Below, piece by piece: positions 17,315-27,400 of a DNA stretch of 49,185 bases (position 1 is its first letter; each line of letters starts with the position of its first letter). The DNA comes from Phycisphaerae bacterium (GTDB lineage Bacteria; Planctomycetota; Phycisphaerae; UBA1845): assembly GCA_029260115.1 (NCBI GenBank), contig JAJDDW010000002.1, positions 1 to 49,185 of the forward strand, given 5' to 3'. A model generated the notes under the pieces. It saw only the letters and a list, made by a program, of their open reading frames with translations. It searched no databases and was not told the DNA's origin. Position numbers and translations under genes: made by a program.

Positions 17315-17420
17315 CCGAACCGTGTTTCGCATGATGTGCCCGCCTCGGACGGCCTGTCGACATCTCGCAGACTGTGCCGCCTTTTGTGCAATTGGACCAA
17401 CGCCAGAGATGGCGTAGCGT

Positions 17421-19121
17421 CTAAACCTCGGCCTTCGCGAAATGTTTCCCGCCAATTCGCAGCGCCACCACACCCACAATAATACTCAACGAAACAGAAA
17501 AGACGCACATGGCAATCGTAGATACCTCAGGAGTTTCCATAAAAGGTAAAAATCTTGACCGCCAAGTCGCGAGACCGACCCCTGTAAGCACCATCGCGAC
17601 CAAGACTACGGACATTAACAAATTGGTCGTGCCCCCCAGACCATTGGCGATGCGCGCGGCGTTAAGCTCCTCGTACATCGGAAGCCTCGCGCCGAGTCCC
17701 ACCGAAATGCCGCACAGCCCAAAACAGATACTCGCGACGACCGCTAAATGCGTGATCGACCAAAACAAATTCAGCTTAAGCACGATGAGTGACATAATCA
17801 TGGCGCTCATCGCCACAGCTAAAGTGATCGTCATGGCAAAAGCGAACTTCGCCCATAGTACCCTGCTTCGTTTCATTGGGAGTAAACCCACCAGCCACAA
17901 TTTTCGCCCTTCCAAAGAAATCAGCGGGAAGACGAATCGGCACGTAAACGTTGCGAGAATAAGGCTAACAGCGCATAAATTTAGAAATGGCATCATCAGC
18001 CGCCACCCCGCACCAGAAAGCTGAATGCGCAGCGTTGGCATATTCGACAGATACAAAAACAATAGCCCAAACAAAATAGCCAACTGACTCCATTGTAACG
18101 GATCGCGCATGAAAACGCGCAAGTCTTTCGTGGCAATAATTCGCAATGGTTTTGGCAAGTAGATAAACAACCATCCAGTCATCCCCCCACCAGCCGCTGG
18201 TACATAACGCACCCCTTCGCCTCGCCCGACCATAGCCCGATCGAGCGCGCCGTCGAAATATCGCGCGACAAACCGCACCACCGCCCAGCTCAAAAATAAC
18301 GCATTGGCTATAGTTACACCCAAATACATGAATGCTTCGGAAAATCGATATCGAATAGCGTGATCGATACCAGAGGCGACCCAGTTATTCGGCAAAAAAG
18401 CCGCGCGTAAAAATCGCATGCGCGACTGAAAGTTACGCAGCCAAATCTCCATCGCATCGTCCGAGGTCTGTAGTGAACGCATCCCCCAAAAAACCGACAC
18501 CATAATAGCGACGCCGATCAACACGGAGACGACCCGCGTAGCCCGGCGCGGAAATACGCGCGCCGCAAGCCATGCGAGAAAAAGACCCAATGCACCTGGA
18601 ATAGGAATAAACGCAAGAAAAAAAGCGAGAAACAAGCCATAAAACAACAATTGATTAGACTGGTCCACCAGCCCAGCCATGGCAACCATCAGCGGAAGCC
18701 CCAACAAAACCAACGCCCAGCTAGCCATCACCAAACTTTCGATATACTTGAGCGTGACGACATCCAGCGGCGTCAACGGCGAAGTAAGCAGATACGACGA
18801 CTCATTTTTTCCGAACATAGCCCCATAGGCAATAATCGCATTAGAAAACGTCAGCATCGCTAGCATCGCCATGAAGAAAAAGTTGAAAATTAATGGCAAA
18901 GCGACAGTCGCCTCTAACGGAGTGCGTTCCAGATTTGCAAACACCAAATCGAACATGAAATACAACGCGAACCAAATCAGTCCGACAAGCAACACCGAGA
19001 CCGTCAATCGGATCGGTGCTTCATCTGCCGCTTTATTGGCACGGTTATACAGCGAGCGCATTTTGACACGTAGCAATAGGCCAATTAATGGACGACGCTC
19101 GAATGGCGCATCAACACGCAT
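17421..19121 (-). CDS. ABC-type exporter permease
   Basis: A 566-residue integral membrane protein with about a dozen predicted membrane segments in two clusters (roughly 45-300 and 345-560). The middle is more polar and contains 'KDLRVFMRDPLQWSQLAILF', a segment typical of large exporter permeases (ABC-2-like) that work with a single soluble ATPase. Its ATG overlaps the end of the ATPase gene by 11 nt, so the two are one translational unit. Substrate cannot be told from sequence. Confidence 0.78.
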   Translation of the reverse strand: MRVDAPFERRPLIGLLLRVKMRSLYNRANKAADEAPIRLTVSVLLVGLIWFALYFMFDLVFANLERTPLEATVALPLIFNFFFMAMLAMLTFSNAIIAYGAMFGKNESSYLLTSPLTPLDVVTLKYIESLVMASWALVLLGLPLMVAMAGLVDQSNQLLFYGLFLAFFLAFIPIPGALGLFLAWLAARVFPRRATRVVSVLIGVAIMVSVFWGMRSLQTSDDAMEIWLRNFQSRMRFLRAAFLPNNWVASGIDHAIRYRFSEAFMYLGVTIANALFLSWAVVRFVARYFDGALDRAMVGRGEGVRYVPAAGGGMTGWLFIYLPKPLRIIATKDLRVFMRDPLQWSQLAILFGLLFLYLSNMPTLRIQLSGAGWRLMMPFLNLCAVSLILATFTCRFVFPLISLEGRKLWLVGLLPMKRSRVLWAKFAFAMTITLAVAMSAMIMSLIVLKLNLFWSITHLAVVASICFGLCGISVGLGARLPMYEELNAARIANGLGGTTNLLMSVVLVAMVLTGVGLATWRSRFLPFMETPEVSTIAMCVFSVSLSIIVGVVALRIGGKHFAKAEV

Positions 19122-19872
19122 CAGTAGCCTCCGTCATGCCTAAAAATATTTCTTCGAGGGAATGGTCCTTCTGAGCCTGAGATTTAAGTTGTTCGAGCGT
19201 CCCCACAGCCACCAGCTTACCGCGATGAATAATACCAATCCGATCCGCCACCGCCTCGGCTATGTCTAACGTATGCGTACTCATAAATACTGCGCCGCCG
19301 GCACGGGTGCGTTCCACAAAAAGATTTTTCACAGTACGTATACTTCTCGGATCAAGCCCTACCATAGGTTCATCAATTACCAGGACCGTTGGCTCGTGCA
19401 ACAGCGCGGCGGCAAGTACGACCTTCTGCTTCATGCCATGGCTATAATTTTCCGTGAGATGGTCGATATACTCGCTAAAATCTAGCCTTTCCATAAGCGT
19501 GGCAATGCGCTCAGTCCGTTGCTCCTTCGTTAGGTTATACATTTCTGCCACGAAATACAGGAACTCTCGTCCGGTCAATTTTTCGTATAGAAATGGCTGA
19601 TCCGGAACATAGGCAAGCTGTGACTTAGCTTCTAGTCCGTTAGTGCCAACATGATGCCCACATACCCGAACCTCCCCCTTATTAGGCTGAAGCAAACCGA
19701 CGATCATCTTTATCGTAGTCGTCTTACCAGCCCCGTTAGGCCCCAAAAACGCAAACAACTCGCCACGCTTCAATTCTAGTGTCAGGTTTTCTACCGCCAC
19801 CTTCGAGCCGTAACATTTGCGAACGCCTTGCAGTGAGACCGCAAGATTGTCATCAATCATCTCGTCGGTCAT
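19111..19872 (-). CDS. ABC transporter ATP-binding protein
   Basis: A 253-residue ATPase with all standard elements: Walker A 'GPNGAGKTTT' near residue 44, ABC signature region 'LTENYSHGMKQKVVLAAALL' near 140, Walker B 'VLVIDEPMVGLDPRS', and the switch His in 'FMSTHTLD'. It powers the permease encoded immediately downstream. Its start overlaps the end of the upstream gene by 20 nt; the in-frame ATG at 19860 would reduce this to 8. The order membrane-anchored protein, ATPase, permease suggests a three-gene export operon. Confidence 0.92.
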   Translation of the reverse strand: MTDEMIDDNLAVSLQGVRKCYGSKVAVENLTLELKRGELFAFLGPNGAGKTTTIKMIVGLLQPNKGEVRVCGHHVGTNGLEAKSQLAYVPDQPFLYEKLTGREFLYFVAEMYNLTKEQRTERIATLMERLDFSEYIDHLTENYSHGMKQKVVLAAALLHEPTVLVIDEPMVGLDPRSIRTVKNLFVERTRAGGAVFMSTHTLDIAEAVADRIGIIHRGKLVAVGTLEQLKSQAQKDHSLEEIFLGMTEATDAC

Positions 19873-20698
19873 CTATTTCACCCTCATATATGTATCGCCT
19901 CTGCACATCGTGTCGCGCATCGACATCACAATAGGCCTGACGAACCATACGCAATGTTCCCACCAACGGCAGCTGCGCCTCTTGAATCTGCACCGCGCCA
20001 TTTTCATCAATCCAAGCCTTGGCCTTAGCCGACTCTATAACAAAACAATTACGCGGCGAACCATCCACGATGATCGATTCTTTCCCCGTCACTTCGACAA
20101 GCATCGAGGTAAATTGCGACCCAATCCCCAGAATAGCTGTCAAAGGATTAAAAACTTGCATGCGCCATCGCTGACCGACTTGCACATCACTTAGATGAGC
20201 AAATGGATTCGTCGCCTCAGAAATCAAATCGCCATCAGCTAACGGAACCTTATACCGCCGATTCAATCTAGGTGAAGGTCCGACCTTAAACGTAAAGGAA
20301 AAATCCTCCGAAAATCGCTCGCCATGCAACTCACCATGTATACCTGGATTCGCCAAACGCACCGTGAATTCGTCGAGCTTGCCAGCCCCAGTGAATTTAG
20401 ACAAACTAATCACGCGCAACGGTGTGATATCCAGGGAAAATTTTTCGATCCACAAGACGTCTTCCCTTTGAGCGGATTTGCTATCAATTCGATACGTTGT
20501 CCATAGATCCCCTACCCGCACATTATTTTGAAAAATCGCATACTGAGACTCTCGCCCTTGCTCCACGAGCCAATCATTGACCGAAAGCGGTGGAGCCTCC
20601 ATCGCCGTCCAGCGAGGCCAAACGTCGTGCGCAAAGACCCAGCTCATTGCGATTAGCCAAAGCGGAACGATCAAAAATCCGGTCATACGTGTAAACAT
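19853..20698 (-). CDS. Hypothetical membrane-anchored protein, first gene of the ABC operon
   Basis: A 281-residue protein from ATG 20698, preceded by GGGGTGG; a GTG two codons upstream (20704) is also possible. It has one N-terminal hydrophobic segment ('FLIVPLWLIAMSWVFAHDV') and a beta-rich outer part with repeated phrases such as 'VGDLWTTYRID' and 'VQVGQRWRMQVFNPL'. I do not recognise a family. It overlaps the ATPase gene, so it is probably the extracytoplasmic partner of the exporter or a sensor linked to it. Confidence 0.65.
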   Translation of the reverse strand: MFTRMTGFLIVPLWLIAMSWVFAHDVWPRWTAMEAPPLSVNDWLVEQGRESQYAIFQNNVRVGDLWTTYRIDSKSAQREDVLWIEKFSLDITPLRVISLSKFTGAGKLDEFTVRLANPGIHGELHGERFSEDFSFTFKVGPSPRLNRRYKVPLADGDLISEATNPFAHLSDVQVGQRWRMQVFNPLTAILGIGSQFTSMLVEVTGKESIIVDGSPRNCFVIESAKAKAWIDENGAVQIQEAQLPLVGTLRMVRQAYCDVDARHDVQRRYIYEGEIDDRRDD

Positions 20699-20801
20699 AG
20701 CCACCCCAATTGCGACAAAAACCCTGGCACGCTATGTTCAGCCGTGCTGCGTGATTCTAGTACATGACGCTCCAATGGGTCAATTGTAATGACATATTCA
20801 G

Positions 20802-21545
20802 ATGGCACCTACGAGAGATGGCCTGCTAGTCGTGAAAAATAACGACATAAAACCCAAACGTCGGCGATGGCTAAGGCGCCTCAGCCTAACCGTCGGTGTT
20901 GCCACGTTGATCAGCCTCGGCGTGGCCTGGATGATTTTCCAGCACAAGCCTGATTGGTATCACCCCGCACACGTCGATGATCTCACCTTAGAAACCGCGC
21001 AGCATTCTTTCACGACATTCGTGGATGATACCAGCCATAAGATGGTCAAAGGTACACCTTTCGACATCGTCCTGAATCAGCAGCAGATCAACATTTGGTT
21101 AGCGGCCATGCCAGCGTTGTTCCCCCAAGCTCGAAAAGAACTACCAGATTGGCTGAGTGAATCAGCCGTGAGCGTCTCATCGGATATGCTGCGGGTCGGC
21201 GTGCGCTACGACAAAAATGGATGGCGGGCGATACTCAACGCTGGGGTACAACTTTCCGTTTCACAGGACGGCGCATCAATCATGCTAGCACTACGTGAGG
21301 CCCACGGCGGCTCCATACCAATTCCACATTCAACCCTTAAAAAAATCCTATCGGGTATGATTGACCATCAGAACGATAAAAAGTCTTCGATCCTAAGCCA
21401 GACACAATCGGTCGACGAGGTCTTTACCGGGCTTAACATCGATAATAATTTCCTCTGGCCCAATGGCCGACGCCCATACCGTATTGAATCGATGAGTTTT
21501 CATGATGGTAAGATAAAATTGCGCATTGATCCCCAGCGGCGTTGA
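20802..21545 (+). CDS. Hypothetical single-pass membrane protein
   Basis: A 247-residue protein with a very basic stretch (KPKRRRWLRR) before one membrane helix (about 28-45), which puts the remaining 200 residues outside the cytoplasm. No family is recognised. ATG 20802 has no clear ribosome site; a GTG at 20832 in the same frame is an alternative. The gene is divergent from the ABC operon, about 100 bp away. It ends in a true TGA. Confidence 0.6.
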   Translation: MAPTRDGLLVVKNNDIKPKRRRWLRRLSLTVGVATLISLGVAWMIFQHKPDWYHPAHVDDLTLETAQHSFTTFVDDTSHKMVKGTPFDIVLNQQQINIWLAAMPALFPQARKELPDWLSESAVSVSSDMLRVGVRYDKNGWRAILNAGVQLSVSQDGASIMLALREAHGGSIPIPHSTLKKILSGMIDHQNDKKSSILSQTQSVDEVFTGLNIDNNFLWPNGRRPYRIESMSFHDGKIKLRIDPQRR

Positions 21546-21737
21546 GGTCACAATCTAGCCAGTACGCCGTGATGAATGGGTGGCATGGGTAAGCTGACGC
21601 TTACCCGTGTCTTTCGATAACTATATAATGGACAAATCCTAAACGCAGCAGGAACCCATACGAGCCATTGTTTACTAGAGACGACGCATTGGCGCGAATG
21701 ACATAAAGAAATATATTTGCCCTACCGAGTAACACCT

Positions 21738-22595
21738 ATGGCTAAGAAAACCGCCCGATTGTTAATTGCCTGCCCCGACACCAGAGGCATCATCGCCGCC
21801 GTCACTGGTTTTGTCGCGCAACATAATGGCAACGTCCTCGAAGCCGATCAGCACACCGACACCCAACAAGGCGAATTCCTCATGCGCTTAGAGGTTGAGC
21901 TAGACGGCTTCAATCTAAGTCAAGAAAATTTCGACTCTCTCTGGGCACCATTAGCCAAGCAGTACGACATGCGATGGCAAATCCACTGGGGTAGCACAGT
22001 AAAGCGCATGGCTATCCTAGTGACAAAAGAGAGTCACTGCCTCAGCGACCTCTTATGGCGATGGAAAACCGGAGAATTAAACGTAGACATTCCATTCATA
22101 GCCAGCAACCATGAATCCCTCAGGGAACAAGCCCACGCCTCCGGGCTAACGTTTCACCATCTGCCGATCACCCCAACAAACAAAACCGTGCAAGAAGGCC
22201 AACTTCTCACTTTACTACAAGAGGCCCACGTCGACTTCATCGTGCTAGCCAGATATATGCAAATTCTTTCATCCGATTTCGTGGCGTCTTACCCCGAGCG
22301 AATCATCAACATCCACCACAGCTTTTTGCCCGCATTCGCTGGCCCAAGACCTTATCACCACGCCTTCCAGCGCGGCGTAAAAATAATCGGAGCCACTAGC
22401 CACTTTGTGACCAACGTGCTGGACGAAGGGCCAATCATCACCCAAGCCACCATGCCCGTAGACCATCGCGACTCCGTCGACGACCTCATCCGTAAAGGAC
22501 GCGACCTAGAAAAAGTAGTACTCTCAGCCGCAGTGCGTTTGCACGACGAAGATAAAATACTAGTGTGTAAGAACAAAACCGTCGTATTTGACTAA
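21738..22595 (+). CDS. purU: Formyltetrahydrofolate deformylase
   Basis: A 285-residue PurU, the usual length, starting at ATG 21738 (a TTG seven codons upstream is less likely). The N-terminal ACT domain (about 5-85, 'LLIACPDTRGIIAAVTGFV') is followed by the formyltransferase-like domain. The catalytic Asn and His lie in 'INIHHSFLPAF' and the Asp in 'VLDEGPIITQ'. The enzyme hydrolyses 10-formyl-tetrahydrofolate to formate and tetrahydrofolate, balancing one-carbon pools for purine and glycine/methionine metabolism. It stands alone here. Confidence 0.95.
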   Translation: MAKKTARLLIACPDTRGIIAAVTGFVAQHNGNVLEADQHTDTQQGEFLMRLEVELDGFNLSQENFDSLWAPLAKQYDMRWQIHWGSTVKRMAILVTKESHCLSDLLWRWKTGELNVDIPFIASNHESLREQAHASGLTFHHLPITPTNKTVQEGQLLTLLQEAHVDFIVLARYMQILSSDFVASYPERIINIHHSFLPAFAGPRPYHHAFQRGVKIIGATSHFVTNVLDEGPIITQATMPVDHRDSVDDLIRKGRDLEKVVLSAAVRLHDEDKILVCKNKTVVFD

Positions 22596-22664
22596 CTGAC
22601 TTCTCGGCTGATACAATTACACTTCCTGTCTGCTTACTAGATTTTGATTGGTTAACATTGACGG

Positions 22665-24113
22665 ATGCGTATTATGTGGTGGTGGCATACATTCGGATTA
22701 CTCCTCATAGCTGGCCTACTTATTGCCAAAGGTCTTCGAGGCATATATATAGGCGACGAACCTCGATGCCTTAAATGCACTTACGAATTAACCGGTATCA
22801 CTTCTTCCAACTGTCCAGAATGCGGCAATGGAATCAACTTAACTTCCGTCATCTACGGCAAACGACATATTCGATGGCGATGGTTGCTTATGACTCTATT
22901 AGTACCATTATTCTGGCAGTCTTCAATAGATAGCATAAAATTCTTACCTAGATTTCAGTGGAACCATTATGCGCTCACTACAACAATATTCGACCGAGCG
23001 AAACAAGGAGACGAATCAGCCACCGATGAAATCCAAAGGCGCATCGAAACTAATCCTCCTGCCTCAAGACATATTCGCAGAATCGTAGATTTCGCCATTT
23101 CAAAACACAAACAATGGCCTCTAGGAACATTCACAGACAAGTGGACCAGAATTCTCGAAGTTATTGACTATCATGGGCTACTTCTCCAAAATGAGGGTGA
23201 TCAAATTTTCCCAAAATATGTTCGACCGACGTTAGAATGTCGGACACGTATTCGACAGGGAGACTATGTTGCACTGCGGCTGTCTTACCAATCAGCACGA
23301 GGTGGCATGAATGGATATGCCTATTGGCAAATACCTAGACAAATTTTTCTTGGAAAAGACATCGTTTACGACGCTCAAGATGACTCATGGCAAAACCACT
23401 GGCCCAGTTGGTATAGATCTGATTCGACACCAGTGTTTGATACCTGTATTGCGGAAAAAATACCCATACTAGAGCCAGGCGTGTATAAGCTCAAATACGA
23501 TGGACGCCATGTCATGATGCATGGCCTTCGCTATAGAGAATTCAATCAGGATCATGAAAACATAGTGCCAAACTGGACAAAGGATATCTCACTTGACGCT
23601 ACAGTCGAAATTATCAATCGTGACGACGAAGACCCAGTATCATGGATCGAGCGACCGGAACTTCACGAAAAATTGCATCGCTCGATCAATGTCCAAATAG
23701 CAGACGACATGATGTGGTGGTCGAATCGTAAATCCGCTCAAAATGCCCGTCGACCAGAAAGAACCTCGGACTTTATCATCATCTCGGTTGTATCGCATCG
23801 GAATTCAGATGTTCCTTATGCGTTTAAGTTTTTTGTGCGTGCAAATGGTCGAATGATCTATGCCAAAACTAGCGGACATAATACCTTCAGGCCACGAGAT
23901 CGTGCTGCAACTAGCCTCGTCAGTACTACAAAACAAGGACGATTCCGGATTTTTTGTCTTGAGGTTCCGCGCCTTGATACCAATCAAGTTGAAATCGTAT
24001 TGCGCTCTAGCAAAGAACTAGCACGACAGACTGTTGACCTGTACAGCGTCTGGCATGGATCACTAACCTATGGGCCTTTCGATCTTAATTATGATGAAGG
24101 AGCGCAGAAATAA
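22665..24113 (+). CDS. Hypothetical membrane-anchored protein with a zinc ribbon
   Basis: A 482-residue protein. A first hydrophobic helix (about 5-25) is followed by a Cys4 zinc ribbon, 'CLKCTYELTGITSSNCPECG', a combination very frequent in planctomycetes. A second hydrophobic segment lies at about 70-85. The long C-terminal region is soluble and unrecognised. ATG 22674 three codons in is an alternative start. The role is unknown. The gene lies in the same direction as, but 50 bp from, the DUF1028 gene. Confidence 0.62.
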   Translation: MRIMWWWHTFGLLLIAGLLIAKGLRGIYIGDEPRCLKCTYELTGITSSNCPECGNGINLTSVIYGKRHIRWRWLLMTLLVPLFWQSSIDSIKFLPRFQWNHYALTTTIFDRAKQGDESATDEIQRRIETNPPASRHIRRIVDFAISKHKQWPLGTFTDKWTRILEVIDYHGLLLQNEGDQIFPKYVRPTLECRTRIRQGDYVALRLSYQSARGGMNGYAYWQIPRQIFLGKDIVYDAQDDSWQNHWPSWYRSDSTPVFDTCIAEKIPILEPGVYKLKYDGRHVMMHGLRYREFNQDHENIVPNWTKDISLDATVEIINRDDEDPVSWIERPELHEKLHRSINVQIADDMMWWSNRKSAQNARRPERTSDFIIISVVSHRNSDVPYAFKFFVRANGRMIYAKTSGHNTFRPRDRAATSLVSTTKQGRFRIFCLEVPRLDTNQVEIVLRSSKELARQTVDLYSVWHGSLTYGPFDLNYDEGAQK

Positions 24114-24162
24114 CTGCACAACCAACGGCCTCTAACATAAATGCCACAAAGGAAAAAATATT

Positions 24163-25197
24163 ATGACTACATTTCCCCCCACTACCGCCCTGGCCTTGCT
24201 GACCACATTACTACTTGGTCAACCGAGCACGCCCCCAGATGCTCCCCCACAAAAATCAACACTCCAACAGCCGCGCCGTCCGGTGGCTACTTATTCCATC
24301 GTCGCCCGCGACCCGAAAACCGGCGAAATCGGCGTCGCGGTTCAATCACACTGGTTCTCCGTCGGCAGTGTCGTGCCCTGGGCACAGGCCGGGGTTGGCG
24401 CAGTCGCCACGCAATCACTCGTCGACCCAGCCTATGGGCCACTAGGCTTAGAATTGATGCGCCTCGGGCGATCGGCGCAGGAAGCACTGCAAAGTGTCAT
24501 CGCCGGTGATTCTGGTCGCGCAGTCCGGCAAGTAGCCATGATCGATGCTACCGGTCAGGTCGCCGCCCACACTGGCGAAAAGTGCATCGCCCAGGCGGGG
24601 CACATTATTGATACCGAGGCTCAGTTTTCGGTTCAAGCGAACCTGATGGCCAATGACGATATTTGGCCCGCGATGGCCAAGGCTTATCGAGAATCGACGG
24701 GCGACCTCGCAGACCGCATGTTAGCCGCCCTCGAAGCGGCGCAAAACGCTGGCGGAGATATTCGTGGAAAGCAGTCCGCAGCCCTACTCGTAGTCAGCGC
24801 AACTTCAACCGGCAAACCTTGGCTAGATCGAAAATTCGACCTACGCATCGAGGATCACCCCACACCCATCAAAGAACTAATACGATTGGTCACGCTACAA
24901 CGAGCCTATCAACACATGAACGCAGGCGATCTAGCGATTGAGCACAAAGACTTCGCAGCCGCATCTCAAGAGTACGCCGCCGCGCAAAAGCTCGCACCAC
25001 ATATTATCGAAATTCCATTCTGGAGTGCCGTAACCCTAGCAAGCACGGGCCAAGTAGAAGCCTCATTACCGATCTTCAATGACGTATTTCGACGCGAGCC
25101 AGTCTGGGTACAGCTAGTCCCCAAGCTCGTGCGCAGCGGATTGCTTCCAGATGACCAAGCCGTGATAAAAAGGATTTTGGATCAAGCGACACAATAG
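24163..25197 (+). CDS. Exported DUF1028-family protein (Ntn-hydrolase-like)
   Basis: A 344-residue protein. An AGGAAA site precedes ATG 24163 and the N-terminus is hydrophobic enough for a signal peptide. The core (about 45-250) matches DUF1028: 'TYSIVARDPKTGEIGVAVQSHWFSVG' split at 'GEIG', then 'GAVATQSLVDPAYGPLGLELM', 'HTGEKCIAQAGH' and 'SVQANLMAND'. These proteins have the fold of Ntn hydrolases, but no reaction is established. The final 90 residues look like two helical TPR-type repeats ('AIEHKDFAAASQEYAAAQKL'). No partner gene is adjacent. Confidence 0.82.
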   Translation: MTTFPPTTALALLTTLLLGQPSTPPDAPPQKSTLQQPRRPVATYSIVARDPKTGEIGVAVQSHWFSVGSVVPWAQAGVGAVATQSLVDPAYGPLGLELMRLGRSAQEALQSVIAGDSGRAVRQVAMIDATGQVAAHTGEKCIAQAGHIIDTEAQFSVQANLMANDDIWPAMAKAYRESTGDLADRMLAALEAAQNAGGDIRGKQSAALLVVSATSTGKPWLDRKFDLRIEDHPTPIKELIRLVTLQRAYQHMNAGDLAIEHKDFAAASQEYAAAQKLAPHIIEIPFWSAVTLASTGQVEASLPIFNDVFRREPVWVQLVPKLVRSGLLPDDQAVIKRILDQATQ

Positions 25198-25298
25198 CCC
25201 AACTCACATGTTAGGTAGCATGGGTACGATTCGATGACTATAGGAATTAACCCGAGAATATTCGATATTTAGAGCATGCGAGAAACATCATTAGCCCC

Positions 25299-26072
25299 CT
25301 ATTCCACACATCGACCATTCACCACAGGCCTTACGGGTATCTCAATCAATTCCGGCGCGAGTAATGTCTGCGACCGGTCAAGCGTAGTCACGTAGTCAGA
25401 CGTGCCACCCGCTTGTTCCAGCGTCTCAAACGTCCAACTATCATCCAACCGAAATGGTCCCACCTGCCGCCTAATCAATGACGTCAAGCATCCGCCGGTC
25501 CCTAGCCGAGCGCCTAAATCACGAATCACCGACCGCACATATGTGCCGCGACCACAAGCCATCTCAAAATCCAAACAAGGCCAGTCGTACGCATGAACGC
25601 ATAGCCAATAAATACGCACCTTACGCGATTTAAGATTGAGTTCTTGCCCACGAGCCGCACGTTTATAAGCCGGAACCCCATCAATCTTAATCGCACTAAC
25701 AACAGGCGGCGTCTGCTCGATCTCTCCTTCAAAACTCATCAACGCAGACGTCACTTCCTCCACGCTTGGTTGATGCGTAATATCAAAAGGAATAAGTGCC
25801 GAGTCGCTGTCATGACTATGGCTAGTCACATCTAATCGAGCGGTGCATCGATAAACTTTTGGCTGATCCATGATCGATTCTACCAGTTTCGTAGCTTTAC
25901 CCAGACAAAGCACAAGTACGCCCGAAGCGCCAGGGTCTAACGTGCCCGCATGACCGCTTTTTCGCTGCCCACTGATCGCGCGAACTTTATACAACGCCCT
26001 AGCCGAGGTGATTCCGGTCGGCTTATCGAGGGTAATAATACCATCTAAAAATGAAGTTGGCTGACGCGACAT
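25299..26072 (-). CDS. truB: tRNA pseudouridine(55) synthase
   Basis: A 257-residue TruB of normal length for a form with a short C-terminus. It converts U55 in the T loop of most tRNAs to pseudouridine. Motifs visible are 'GIITLDKPTGITS' near the start, 'GHAGTLDPGASGVL' with the catalytic Asp near residue 46, and 'RGTYVRSVIRDLG'. It follows a lipoprotein gene by only 22 nt on the same strand, so they may share a transcript. Confidence 0.95.
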   Translation of the reverse strand: MSRQPTSFLDGIITLDKPTGITSARALYKVRAISGQRKSGHAGTLDPGASGVLVLCLGKATKLVESIMDQPKVYRCTARLDVTSHSHDSDSALIPFDITHQPSVEEVTSALMSFEGEIEQTPPVVSAIKIDGVPAYKRAARGQELNLKSRKVRIYWLCVHAYDWPCLDFEMACGRGTYVRSVIRDLGARLGTGGCLTSLIRRQVGPFRLDDSWTFETLEQAGGTSDYVTTLDRSQTLLAPELIEIPVRPVVNGRCVE

Positions 26073-26094
26073 GAAATAATTCAGCTACAAGAAC

Positions 26095-26472
26095 CTACTC
26101 GTCCATTTTCTCGAAACGCACCGTGTCGTTTTTTTGGTTAGGCTCACTAAGCAAAAGCGCGCCATCCCCAGCCATTCGACCGGAGTACACATGATTCGGG
26201 CCGTCAGTCGGCAACAATTCCAATGTAGCCCCATTCCACTGATAACGACCGGTTTCGGTGTTAACCAAGTCCGCGTCGGTCGAGGTATATCTACCGTCCT
26301 CAGTCAACGTCATTTCAGCAATCGTCCAATGTGGAGGCAGCTCACGCTGAGACGTCCGCCATTGACCAGCGATACTGCACCCGCCTACCGCGACAAAAAA
26401 CAGCCCCGCCGCGACCAGTCCATAACATCGCTTTGCCCAGCCCTTACTATTGATACACGCATTCAGTTTCAT
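26095..26472 (-). CDS. Small lipoprotein of unknown function
   Basis: A 125-residue protein. ATG 26472 is preferred over a much earlier in-frame start (26559) because it yields a clean lipoprotein signal, 'YGLVAAGLFFVAVGGC', with the lipobox cysteine at about residue 29. The mature part is small and beta-rich, with 'MTLTEDGRYTSTDADLV', resembling lipocalin-like or copper-resistance-like strands but not clearly assignable. It lies directly upstream of truB. Confidence 0.55.
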   Translation of the reverse strand: MKLNACINSKGWAKRCYGLVAAGLFFVAVGGCSIAGQWRTSQRELPPHWTIAEMTLTEDGRYTSTDADLVNTETGRYQWNGATLELLPTDGPNHVYSGRMAGDGALLLSEPNQKNDTVRFEKMDE

Positions 26473-26693
26473 GTCGCTATCCGTAATTTCTCGTATAAAA
26501 TGTATCTGGATGACAACCACCAACACGACACTACCCGGGCCAATGCCCATGCCAAACATTGATACAAGCCATTATCCCTTAAGTGCGCTCAAACGACAAC
26601 CTACTGACTCGATCAGCCCAATCTCCAGGCGACATTGCGGCATACGCCGTCGGTCTCTATACTTTCGTCAGGATTAAGACGGAGATGGTATCA

Positions 26694-26912
26694 GTGCCCA
26701 TATATGAGTTTATTTGCCAAGACTGCGATCACGAGTTCGAGGAATTGGTGCGTTCAATGTCAGGCACAAAGAAAACGAAGTGCCCATCCTGCGATAGCCT
26801 AACGCTACAGCGTAAGCCAAGTGTATTCGCCCCGCAGCAGGCCGCTGCCCAACCGGTCCCTACTGGCGGGTGTGGCCGATGCGGTGATATGAATGGGCCA
26901 TGCGGCATGTAA
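26694..26912 (+). CDS. FmdB-family zinc ribbon regulatory protein
   Basis: A 72-residue FmdB-type protein starting at GTG 26694. That start gives the family's standard opening (M)PIYEFICQDC and has GGAG nine bases upstream, whereas the ATG at 26685 overlaps the spacer of that site. The zinc ribbon is 'CQDCDHEF...CPSC', and the tail ends in a second Cys-rich stretch, 'GGCGRCGDMNGPCGM', also common in the family. The function is poorly known; members are proposed regulators of formamidase or amide genes. Two membrane-protein genes follow on the same strand. Confidence 0.85.
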   Translation: MPIYEFICQDCDHEFEELVRSMSGTKKTKCPSCDSLTLQRKPSVFAPQQAAAQPVPTGGCGRCGDMNGPCGM

Positions 26913-26941
26913 TGCCATTTCATTTTTAAGGACGCAACGCA

Positions 26942-27400
26942 TTGTCACAATCAGCCACACAGGCTTCTCTTCGCATACCCCTGGCAGGTTTACTCGCTTG
27001 GCTCGTACCAGGGCTGGGCCACTTGTACATCGGTGATCGCGCGCGCGGTCTGATATTCATGATTACGATTTCTGCTACCTTTTGGGCTGGCATCGCCATC
27101 GGTGGCGCAGGCTCGACCGTCGACCCACAGCATCGTCGATTATGGTTCGCTGCCCAACTACTCACGGGTGGTCAGTCGTTGGTAGCCGTCGCGATTCACC
27201 AAAATGCCATCGCCCCTTACCCTGAATCAGAAAAGGCACCAGTCATCGGACATTGGCTATCCATCGATGTGGGTACTCACTACACCGGCGTCGCTGGCCT
27301 GCTAAATTTTCTGGTCATACTCGACGCCATTTTCTGCGCTGATCCAACAACGCGAAAACTACTAGCTATGGCCGACAGCCAGGGGAGTGTTGTAACTTGA
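26942..27400 (+). CDS. Conserved planctomycete membrane protein (DUF6677-like)
   Basis: A 152-residue protein beginning at TTG 26942, supported by AAGGA five bases upstream. The start 'LAGLLAWLVPGLGHLYIGDRARGL' resembles TM2-type hairpin proteins with their 'PGLGHLY.G...RG' motif. There are three or four predicted membrane segments. It starts 30 nt after the FmdB gene and its stop overlaps the next start by four bases (TTGA). Function unknown. Confidence 0.7.
   Translation: MSQSATQASLRIPLAGLLAWLVPGLGHLYIGDRARGLIFMITISATFWAGIAIGGAGSTVDPQHRRLWFAAQLLTGGQSLVAVAIHQNAIAPYPESEKAPVIGHWLSIDVGTHYTGVAGLLNFLVILDAIFCADPTTRKLLAMADSQGSVVT

Noticed and set aside
24141..24509. Arg-rich frame overlapping the DUF1028 gene
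   Set aside because: Composition is that of a GC-rich shadow frame; DUF1028 motifs are in the other frame.
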